5,208 nt of DNA from Lentisphaeria bacterium (GTDB lineage Bacteria > Verrucomicrobiota > Lentisphaeria > Oligosphaerales > Oligosphaeraceae), in NCBI GenBank assembly GCA_028699735.1, contig JAQVUB010000226.1, positions 1 to 5,208 on the forward strand. Reading direction: 5' to 3'. Of the stretch, positions 1 through 5,077 are shown piece by piece. Position 1 is the first letter of the stretch, and each line of letters begins with the position of its first letter. The notes beneath the pieces are model-generated. The model ran no database searches and was not told the origin of the DNA. It was given only the letters and a program-made list of their open reading frames with translations. The position numbers and the translations under genes were made by a program.

Positions 1-1178
1 TGGAACGGATGCCGGATGAAAGGCTCCTGCAACGCATGCGTTCAGCGGGGATTCCGTGTCTGCAGGTGAAGCATGGGCTTGCGGCTTTCCAGCGCCTGGC
101 GCAGGCACACCGGCAGAAATTTCCGGGGCTGATGGAGTTGGCGATCACCGGGAGTTGCGGCAAAACCAGTACCAAGGAGTTTTGTGCGGCAGTTCTCGAA
201 CAGCGCTGGCCCGGCAGAGTGCTGAAGACCCTTGGCAATACCAACAATCATTATGGGGTACCGCGAAACCTCTTCCGGCTTACTTCCGAAACGGCCGTTG
301 CGGTATTGGAGATGGGGAGCAATCATCCTGGTGAAATTGCGCACCTGGTTTCGCTGGCGCCGCCGCAGGTTGGCTTGGTTTGCAATATCGGTCAGGCTCA
401 CCTGGAATTCTTCCATGATCTGCGCGGAGTCGCCACCGAAAAAGGGGCTTTGCTGGCTGGAACCGACGAACAGGGCTGGGTCATCTTTCCAAGGGAAGCC
501 GAAGGATATGATATCCTGCTCGAAAACGCCGTAAAACGCCGCTGCCTGACTTTCGGAAGCAGTCTGGACGCAGATGTCCGCAGCGAATATCTCGGCTTGC
601 AGAACGGGTTGTTCCGGGTACGCTTGAGCTGGCGGGACAGCGGGGTTTCCCGCGAATTCAGCTGGCAGCTGGGTGGTGCACATCAGGCTCTTAATGCCGC
701 TGCCGCAGCGGCAGCCGGAACGGCATTCGGACTGACACCGGACGAAATTATCCGCGGCCTGCAGAATTGCGTATTGCCGGGCAAGCGCATGGAAGTGCGC
801 GAGATCGACGGCATAACCTGGTGCAATGATGCCTATAACTCGAATCCCGACAGTGCCCGCGCGGCGCTGGACTGGTTCGCGGAACTATCGGCCAGTGCAG
901 AGAAGCGGGTGCTGATTCTGGGTGATATGCGCGAACTTGGTGGCAATGCCGCAAAAGCCCATCTGGAGCTGCTGCAGAAAGCGCGTTGTGACTTTCCGGA
1001 AGCCCGCATTATTAGCGTGGGTGCCCTCTGTGCCGAAGCGGCTCAAACCTTAGCTCTCGAGCATTTCCCGGATACCGATACCGCCAAAGCAGCGCTGAAG
1101 GGTACCTTTTCCCCGGGCACCTGGATTCTGCTGAAAGCCTCGAATGGCGTGCAATTATACCGCTTCCCGGAAGCGTAA
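1..1178 (+). CDS. murF: UDP-N-acetylmuramoyl-tripeptide--D-alanyl-D-alanine ligase (MurF), 5' partial
   Basis: MurF is the cytoplasmic ATP-dependent ligase that adds the terminal D-Ala-D-Ala dipeptide to the UDP-MurNAc-tripeptide. Numbering from the Met at base 9, the family motifs appear in order: P-loop GSCGKTSTKE (48-57), GNTNNHYGVP (76-85), EMGSNHPGEI (101-110), NIGQAHLE (126-133), Lys145 at the position of the carbamylated lysine, HQALN (225-229), PGKRMEV (257-263), DAYNSNPDS (274-282) and LGDMRELG (304-311). MurF proteins are usually about 450 residues; here about 390 are visible. The frame is open to base 3, and residues 1-40 resemble the linker before the P-loop, so roughly 80 residues of the N-terminal UDP-substrate domain lie upstream and Met at base 9 is probably internal. 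The stop is TAA at 1176-1178, just before a short repeat. All key residues seen are intact, so it looks functional. Whether it is the only murF of the genome or a paralogue cannot be told from here. Confidence 0.92.
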   Translation, partial: ERMPDERLLQRMRSAGIPCLQVKHGLAAFQRLAQAHRQKFPGLMELAITGSCGKTSTKEFCAAVLEQRWPGRVLKTLGNTNNHYGVPRNLFRLTSETAVAVLEMGSNHPGEIAHLVSLAPPQVGLVCNIGQAHLEFFHDLRGVATEKGALLAGTDEQGWVIFPREAEGYDILLENAVKRRCLTFGSSLDADVRSEYLGLQNGLFRVRLSWRDSGVSREFSWQLGGAHQALNAAAAAAAGTAFGLTPDEIIRGLQNCVLPGKRMEVREIDGITWCNDAYNSNPDSARAALDWFAELSASAEKRVLILGDMRELGGNAAKAHLELLQKARCDFPEARIISVGALCAEAAQTLALEHFPDTDTAKAALKGTFSPGTWILLKASNGVQLYRFPEA

Positions 1179-1183
1179 AAAAG

Positions 1184-1227
1184 TTCTTTTTAAACCACGA
1201 AAGGCACGCAAAGGCACGAAAAAATTT
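1184..1227. repeat. Short CACGAAA-type intergenic repeat (junction 1)
   Basis: An AT-rich start (TTCTTTTTAAACCACGAAA) is followed by CACG units spaced about ten bases apart (CACGAAAGG, CACGCAAAGG, CACGAAAAAA). It resembles the left arms of the other three spacers but has no inverted right half. It fills nearly the whole gap between murF and the CapA-like gene and forms the complete leader of the latter, with no good ribosome-binding site. A6-GTTC-T5 at its left edge (1177-1190) could form only a weak hairpin. Confidence 0.7.
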
Positions 1228-1228
1228 C

Positions 1229-2440
1229 ATGGGAAGAAAGTCTTTATTATTCAATAAATCTGCGGATGAAATAGCTGCGACGCTGATTGTGGCCGGGGAT
1301 TGGGCACCGATCCGGGCTTTTGCGCCGCTTATGGCGGGACAGCCTGAAGCCATCTATGGGGATCTGCTGCCGATCCTGCGTTCAGCGGATTTGCGTGTTG
1401 TCAATGTGGAGGCTCCGTTGAGCGGCGGGGTTCCTGCGATCAAAAGCGGGGCGGTATTTCATGGAGAAGCGGAGCATCTTGCCGCTCTGACGGCAGTGCC
1501 CTTTGATGTCGCAACATTGGCCAACAACCATACCTTCGACAGCGGCGTGGAAGGCTTTCTGACAACCCGGGCACTGCTGGATGCTGCCGGCATCCGTGCG
1601 CTGGGGGCAGGGTGTTCGGAATCCGAAGCATCCACTTTTCTGCAGATCGAGCTGAACGGAATCCGCATCGCCCTGTTCAATCTGTCCGAGGGCGAAGATG
1701 AAAGCGCCGCTGCCGGTGACAAGGCCGGCGTGCATGGCTGGCAGCCGGAAACGGTAGCTGAGACAATCCGCAAAGTGCGCGGAAATTTTGATCTGATCAT
1801 CGTTATTGCGCATTGCGGTCTGGAATACATTCCCTTTCCGCCACCATATGTTTATGAGGCTTTCCAGCGCTTTGCGGAAGCCGGTGCGGATCTGGTTGTC
1901 GGGCATCATCCGCATGTGCCGCAGGGGATGTGCCTGCTGAATCAGGTGCCGCTCTGCTTCAGCCTGGGCAACTTTGCCTTTTATCAGGAAACAGATCTGA
2001 AATACCGCAAACTCGGTTATATGCTGAAGATCGGTGCCGGGCGCAGCGGGTTGGTCAGCCTCGAAGTCATTCCTTATGCCATCAACGCCAGCGGGCTGAC
2101 TTTGCTGCAGGGGGCTCAACTCGATGAGTTTGCCCGGCTTTTCGAGGAACTCTCGTTGCCGCTGGCCAGTGAAGCCGGGGTTCTTGATGCCTGGCATGGA
2201 TTTTTGGCCTACTATGGCGAACAGGGTTATTTTCAGGAAGTCGGCCGGATTTTGCAGGAGTGGGAGAAAGCACCGGGCAAGGGAGCGGCGATGCTGCGCA
2301 ACCGCCTGCTGACTCTGCAGCATTACTGGCACTGGCACGATGGCCTGAACCGCATTGTCGATGGCAGCATCCGCACCGCCAAAGAGGAATACATCGCCTT
2401 TGCAAAACGGTATTTTTTAACCACGAAAGACACGAAATGA
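1229..2440 (+). CDS. CapA-family (PGA_cap) metallophosphatase-like protein
   Basis: The protein has 403 residues. The CapA/PGA_cap fold, a calcineurin-like metallophosphatase relative, is shown by AGDWAP (22-27), NVEAPLS (59-65), LANNHTFDSG (97-106), AHCGLEY (194-200) then PPP, GADLVVGHHPHVPQG (219-233) and SLGNF (245-249). These give the Asp, Glu, Asn and His residues expected at a metal site. About 150 C-terminal residues follow the domain without a recognisable motif. Known CapA proteins act in poly-gamma-glutamate capsule export or anchoring and usually carry an N-terminal membrane anchor. None is seen here, so this protein is probably cytoplasmic and its substrate is unknown. The ATG at 1229 is the only reasonable start, although its leader is repeat DNA with AAGG about 14 bases away, too far for a normal ribosome-binding site. 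The last eight codons (FLTTKDTK, 396-403) and the TGA stop lie inside the next repeat, so the original C-terminus may have been altered. Confidence 0.85.
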   Translation: MGRKSLLFNKSADEIAATLIVAGDWAPIRAFAPLMAGQPEAIYGDLLPILRSADLRVVNVEAPLSGGVPAIKSGAVFHGEAEHLAALTAVPFDVATLANNHTFDSGVEGFLTTRALLDAAGIRALGAGCSESEASTFLQIELNGIRIALFNLSEGEDESAAAGDKAGVHGWQPETVAETIRKVRGNFDLIIVIAHCGLEYIPFPPPYVYEAFQRFAEAGADLVVGHHPHVPQGMCLLNQVPLCFSLGNFAFYQETDLKYRKLGYMLKIGAGRSGLVSLEVIPYAINASGLTLLQGAQLDEFARLFEELSLPLASEAGVLDAWHGFLAYYGEQGYFQEVGRILQEWEKAPGKGAAMLRNRLLTLQHYWHWHDGLNRIVDGSIRTAKEEYIAFAKRYFLTTKDTK

Positions 2441-2544
2441 CACGAAAAAAATCAGGACAAGTACGATCAATGCAAGCAATTCATGCCACGGTCCTGATTT
2501 TTTTTCGTGTCCGTTCGTGCTTTTCGTTGTTAAAAAAATACCGT
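2407..2544. repeat. Long near-perfect palindromic intergenic element (junction 2)
   Basis: The left arm (2407-2458) and right arm (2491-2544) are inverted complements over about 52 bases with only a few mismatches and two one-base gaps, around a 32-base loop (2459-2490). Arm ends read ACGGTATTTTTT and AAAAAAATACCGT; inner ends read TCAGGAC and GTCCTGA. The arms carry CACGAAA units about ten bases apart. The size, inverted arms and lack of coding capacity resemble a MITE or a bidirectional hairpin element. It overlaps the last eleven codons of the CapA-like gene and ends 11 bases before the racemase start. No target-site duplication is evident. As RNA it would form a very long hairpin between the two genes. 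Confidence 0.85.
2445..2505 (+). terminator. Possible bidirectional terminator-like hairpin inside the palindrome
   Basis: The inner part of the palindrome reads A7-TCAGGAC, a 32-base loop, then GTCCTGA-T8. A GC-containing stem followed by a T-run is terminator-like on both strands. The GC-containing stem is only 7 bp and the loop is long, so intrinsic termination may be weak. If it works, the racemase and later genes would need their own promoter; none could be identified with confidence. Confidence 0.35.
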
Positions 2545-2555
2545 GGGAAACACAT

Positions 2556-3449
2556 ATGAAGACAATTCTTCTCTGCGATTCGGGTCTGGGCGGTCTGGAT
2601 ATTGCCGCGAAACTTATCGGGCAAGTCCGAAGCAGGGGTGCCGGTTCCTTCCGGCTGATTTATTTCAATGCCTGGCCGCATCCGCAGTGCGGTTACAATC
2701 AACTGAAAAATGATCAGGAACGCTGCCAGGTTTTTGCAGCAGCGCTCGATGGCATGGCCCGCTTTTGTCCAGATCTCTGCCTGGTCGCCTGCAATACCCT
2801 GTCGATTGTCTATCGCAAAATCGCCGCGGACAAACCATTGCCTTTTCCGGTGGTCGAAATGCTGCGCCCGGGCAGCGAATTCTTTGCGGAGGCCATGCAG
2901 CGCCAGCCGGAGTTGCGGTTGCTGATTCTGGGGACTGATACCACGATCCGTTCAGGGATGTATACGGAACAATTGATCCAGGCCGGAATATTACCGGAAC
3001 GCCTCGCTTCGCTGGCCTGCCCGGGTCTGGCTACCGCACTCGAAGACGGCTTTGAAAGCTCTGCCGTGCGCCAGAAAATTGCCTCTGCAGCCGAACAGGC
3101 CAGGGCAATGATTCTTGAGGACACCCCCTTGGCGCTCGCGTTGTGCTGCACGCATTTCGGCTATGCGGAGAACCTCTTTAAGACGGAGTTTGCCGCTCGT
3201 TTCCGGCAGGAACCCCAATTGCTGAATCCCAATGAGAGCATTTTGCGGCAACCAGAACTGCAATCCTGCCTGCAACAAGCGGGCAACCCGCAAGTCTCTG
3301 TTGAGTTTTTTTCGCGATTTCCGATGCCGCAGAGCAAAATGCGCATTTTTGCAGAGTATTTTAAAGGTTGTGCTCCGGAACTTTCAGAAGCCCTGCTGCA
3401 GGCGCGCTGCGATGAAGCCTTGTTTACGCTGCCGGAAGGGATTTTTTAA
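2556..3449 (+). CDS. MurI-like aspartate/glutamate racemase
   Basis: The protein has 297 residues, close to the usual 260-290 for glutamate racemase (MurI), a cytoplasmic cofactor-independent enzyme that makes D-Glu with two catalytic cysteines. Visible motifs are CDSGLGGLD (7-15), VACNTLS with the first catalytic Cys at 79 (77-83), LGTDTTIRSGMY (125-136), and CCTHFGY with the second catalytic Cys at 198 and His at 200. Two positions differ from standard MurI: the PYG substrate-loop motif reads CGYN (45-48), and the residue after CTH-aromatic is Gly rather than Pro. Thus catalysis looks intact but the substrate (Glu, Asp or another amino acid) is uncertain. The ATG at 2556 is preferred over the open frame's earlier Met at 2517, because that Met lies in repeat DNA, MKTILLCDSG is a normal MurI beginning, and a weak GGGA (2545-2548) sits seven bases before it. 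The TAA stop (3447-3449) is supplied by the next repeat. Confidence 0.85.
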   Translation: MKTILLCDSGLGGLDIAAKLIGQVRSRGAGSFRLIYFNAWPHPQCGYNQLKNDQERCQVFAAALDGMARFCPDLCLVACNTLSIVYRKIAADKPLPFPVVEMLRPGSEFFAEAMQRQPELRLLILGTDTTIRSGMYTEQLIQAGILPERLASLACPGLATALEDGFESSAVRQKIASAAEQARAMILEDTPLALALCCTHFGYAENLFKTEFAARFRQEPQLLNPNESILRQPELQSCLQQAGNPQVSVEFFSRFPMPQSKMRIFAEYFKGCAPELSEALLQARCDEALFTLPEGIF

Positions 3450-3475
3450 CAACGAAAAAAACGAAAAGGCTTGGG

Positions 3476-3491
3476 GTGGACTGGCGTCCAC
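3476..3491. other. Perfect small hairpin in copy A
   Basis: GTGGAC-TGGC-GTCCAC is a 6-bp perfect stem with a 4-base loop. CTT before it and AAG after it can extend the stem with bulges. It is identical in copy B at 4785-4800. Confidence 0.7.
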
Positions 3492-3504
3492 AACCTAAGT
3501 TTCA

Positions 3505-3570
3505 GGACACGGACAGAACACGGACAGAACACGGACAGAACACGGACGGGACACGGACGGGACACGGACG
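3505..3570 (+). repeat. Left tandem array of copy A (six 11-bp units)
   Basis: Six perfect ACACGGAC 8-mers occur every 11 bases. The spacers between them are AGA three times, then GGG twice. Confidence 0.95.
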
Positions 3571-3637
3571 GCCTGTGAAAGGATGAATTTGACTGTTGTT
3601 TTTATGGATTTTATGGGATATCCCCGTTCCCGTATTT

Positions 3638-3692
3638 GTCCGTGTTTAGTCCGTGTCCCGTCCGTGTTTAGTCCGTGTCCAGTCTGTTTCCA
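3638..3692 (-). repeat. Right inverted tandem array of copy A (five 11-bp units)
   Basis: Four perfect GTCCGTGT 8-mers (the complement of the left-array unit) and one degenerate copy (GTCTGTTT) occur every 11 bases, with spacers TTA, CCC, TTA, CCA. The part GTCCGTGTCCCGTCCGTGT pairs exactly with a 19-base stretch of the left array. Confidence 0.93.
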
Positions 3693-3754
3693 TTGCAAAA
3701 AAAATCTTTCAGGAAAAACAAGATTTTGAGGGATAGTAGTACGAAAGCTGGAAT

Positions 3755-3761
3755 AGAGGAG
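3755..3761 (+). promoter_or_regulatory. Ribosome-binding site of the Ddl-like gene
   Basis: AGAGGAG lies six bases before the ATG at 3768. This sets that start over the earlier in-frame Met at 3675, which would lie inside the repeat. Confidence 0.8.
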
Positions 3762-3767
3762 ATTTCG

Positions 3768-4748
3768 ATGGGAAAGCGTTTGCTTTTATTGACTGGTCCG
3801 GGGGGGGATGCCCAGGGTTGGGGTAACCTGGCCGTGACCGAATCTCTGCAAAAAACCATTGATTCGCTTGGCCTGCATTGTGACATTGGCTGGGTGGAAA
3901 CGGTTGCTGACTTCGAACGGATTCTGGCAGGATCGTATGATCTGGTCTGGAGTGCTCTGTATTATTTGAGCAGCCGCGAGGATATCATCGGCATACCGGC
4001 GGATGCGCTCTGGGTGGCAGATCTGCTGGATGCGAAAGGAATTCCCTATATCGGTCCGGACGCCACGACTCAGAAGAATCTGATCATGAAATACACGACG
4101 CACCGGATCATGGCGGAAGCCGGTGTGCGGGTTCCTGCGCATCATCTGGTTTCCCCGGGGCAGGTGCTTCCAGAATGTCCGCTGCCCGCTTTTGTCAAAC
4201 CCAATGGTGAATCCCGTTCGATCGGCATCAGCGACAACAGTGTCTGCCACGACCGGGCTGCCCTCGAGCAGCAGGTCGCCCGCCTGCATCGGGATTTGAA
4301 CGGAGAAGTGCTTATCGAAGAATACCTGCCCGGCGATGAATATACTGTGCTGGTCATTGGAAATGGTGACCTGCAGGAAATTCTTCCTGGCAAAGTCACG
4401 GTCAGCGAAGAACATTACGGAAAATACCGTATCCTGCGCAGCGATCTGCGCGGAGTCGGACTCACCAAAGTCTCCATACCCACTGAACATGCTGAAGAAG
4501 CCATCGATCTCGCACGCAGAGCGACTGCCGCGACCAACTGCCGTGACCACGTCCGCCTCGATATGCGCATCGCTTCTGATGGAAAGCTGCGGGTCATTGA
4601 AATCAACGGGATTCCCGGCCTGAAACCGGTCAAAAGCTGGAGCCCACAGATTTTTTCACTGTACCATCCCTCGAAATCTGGCCCGGAGGAAGAATACCGC
4701 CAGATGATTGCAGTCATCCTGAAATCCGCTTTGCAACGAATTGGTTGA
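3768..4748 (+). CDS. D-alanine--D-alanine ligase-like ATP-grasp protein
   Basis: The protein has 326 residues, near the usual 300-360 of D-Ala-D-Ala ligases (Ddl), cytoplasmic enzymes that join two amino acids through an acyl-phosphate using ATP. Matching parts are GIPYIG (91-96) followed by a Lys/Tyr helix, FVKPNGESRSIGIS (142-155, the ATP-grasp lysine and glycine-rich loop), EVLIEEYLPGDEYTV (180-194), and VRLDMRIASDG with VIEINGIPG (262-284), where Asp265, Glu278 and Asn280 fit the Mg2+ ligands. Differences: the N-terminal Ddl signature GGxSxExxVS, which holds the first D-Ala, is absent (the region reads GPGGDAQGWGNLAVTES), and the usual NTxPGxT reads NGIPGLK. ATP use is therefore well supported but D-Ala-D-Ala as product is not. 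The gene has a good ribosome-binding site and is flanked on both sides by copies of the composite repeat. The TGA stop overlaps the first bases of copy B. Confidence 0.87.
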   Translation: MGKRLLLLTGPGGDAQGWGNLAVTESLQKTIDSLGLHCDIGWVETVADFERILAGSYDLVWSALYYLSSREDIIGIPADALWVADLLDAKGIPYIGPDATTQKNLIMKYTTHRIMAEAGVRVPAHHLVSPGQVLPECPLPAFVKPNGESRSIGISDNSVCHDRAALEQQVARLHRDLNGEVLIEEYLPGDEYTVLVIGNGDLQEILPGKVTVSEEHYGKYRILRSDLRGVGLTKVSIPTEHAEEAIDLARRATAATNCRDHVRLDMRIASDGKLRVIEINGIPGLKPVKSWSPQIFSLYHPSKSGPEEEYRQMIAVILKSALQRIG

Positions 4749-4784
4749 TTTTTTTAACAACGAAAAGACACGAAAAAGCTTGGG

Positions 4785-4800
4785 GTGGACTGGCGTCCAC
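4785..4800. other. Perfect small hairpin in copy B
   Basis: It has the same GTGGAC-TGGC-GTCCAC stem and loop as in copy A, at the same place between the left end and the array. Confidence 0.7.
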
Positions 4801-4813
4801 AACCTAACTGTTA

Positions 4814-4890
4814 GGACACGGACAGGACACGGACGGGACACGGACGGGACACGGACGGGACACGGACGGGACACGGACGGGATACGGACG
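4814..4890 (+). repeat. Left tandem array of copy B (seven 11-bp units)
   Basis: Six perfect ACACGGAC 8-mers and a final ATACGGAC occur every 11 bases. The spacers are AGG once and then GGG five times, unlike the AGA-rich copy A. Confidence 0.95.
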
Positions 4891-4957
4891 GCCTGTGAAA
4901 GGATGAATTTGACTGTTTTTTTTATGGATTTTATGGGATATCCCTGTTCCCGTATTT

Positions 4958-5012
4958 GTCCGTGTAAAGTCCGTGTCCCGTCCGTGTTTAGTCCGTGTCC
5001 AGTCTGTTTCTA
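4958..5012 (-). repeat. Right inverted tandem array of copy B (five 11-bp units)
   Basis: Four perfect GTCCGTGT 8-mers and one degenerate copy occur with spacers AAA, CCC, TTA, CCA. It differs from copy A at three positions only. Confidence 0.93.
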
Positions 5013-5063
5013 TTGCAAAAAAAATCTTTCTCAAAAAAAGAGAATTGGGGCGATAGTAGCACG

Positions 5064-5070
5064 AAAGGGG
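5064..5070 (+). promoter_or_regulatory. Ribosome-binding site of the amidohydrolase gene
   Basis: AAAGGGG lies seven bases before the ATG at 5078. Its first bases are the end of the composite-repeat tail, so the repeat supplies part of this site. Confidence 0.65.
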
Positions 5071-5077
5071 TTTGACG

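Larger units (their letters stand above)
3440..3747. repeat. Composite intergenic repeat, copy A (junction 3)
   Basis: This element fills the 318-base gap between the racemase and the Ddl-like gene, which otherwise holds no gene. Order of parts: GATTTTTTAACAACGAAA left end; hairpin 3476-3491; left 8+3 array 3505-3570 (six units); 67-base core 3571-3637 containing the palindrome GGGATATCCC (3615-3624); inverted 8+3 array 3638-3692; AAAAAAAATC right end at 3706; and a tail ending in GATAGTAGTACGAAAG (3732-3747). Outer ends are roughly inverted (GATTTTTT against AAAAAATC). Bases 3571-3710 match 4891-5030 of copy B with five substitutions in 140 and no gap. Confidence 0.92.
4747..5067. repeat. 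Composite intergenic repeat, copy B (junction 4)
   Basis: This second copy of the element at 3440-3747 fills the 329-base gap after the Ddl-like gene, which otherwise holds no gene. Parts: GATTTTTTTAACAACG left end; hairpin 4785-4800; left array 4814-4890 (seven units, one more than copy A); 67-base core 4891-4957 with palindrome GGGATATCCC at 4935-4944; inverted array 4958-5012; AAAAAAAATC right end at 5026; tail ending in GATAGTAGCACGAAAG (5052-5067). The tail motif lies the same 26 bases beyond the right end as in copy A, so the repeat reaches into the leader of the downstream gene. Confidence 0.92.

Noticed and set aside
1..1178. Reading the first gene as CapB/PgsB, the Mur-ligase-like poly-gamma-glutamate synthase
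   Set aside because: The visible length from the first Met is similar, but the motifs (GNTNN, EMGS, NIGxAHLE, YNSNPDS, LGDMRELG) are those of MurF and the frame is open upstream.
1382..2338. Long open frame of 318 residues on the - strand
   Set aside because: It lies fully within the CapA-like gene, shows no recognisable motif, and is a shadow of a well-supported gene. The same holds for 3786-4550 on the - strand, inside the Ddl-like gene.
3589..3617. Promoter in the repeat core (TTGACT followed 17 bases later by TATGGG)
   Set aside because: The -35-like box is good but the -10-like box is poor, and it lies in a repeat core. Not enough to call a promoter.
3505..3692. CRISPR array
   Set aside because: The repeated part is 8 bases and the spacer 3 bases, with inverted halves and no cas genes. 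This is not CRISPR architecture.
3583..3729. Small cysteine-rich open frame (MNLTVVFMDFMGYP...) inside copy A, with a counterpart in copy B
   Set aside because: AAGG precedes the ATG and the frame is kept in both copies, but four of the first differences between the copies (V/F, R/C, L/K, H/Y) all change the amino acid, and most of the frame is the 11-base array. It looks like a by-product of the repeat.
3675..3767. Longer N-terminus for the Ddl-like protein starting at 3675
   Set aside because: The added 31 residues are encoded by repeat DNA, and a good ribosome-binding site precedes the ATG at 3768.
2407..5026. Integron attC sites, because each gene is followed by an inverted-repeat element
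   Set aside because: The ends read TTTTAAC and GTTAAAA, which do not match the RYYYAAC/GTTRRRY core sites, and no integrase is visible. The comparison is only architectural.
4738..5048. GAATTGG on both sides of copy B as a target-site duplication
   Set aside because: The seven bases lie at unequal distances from the element ends and no such pair flanks copy A, so chance is likely.
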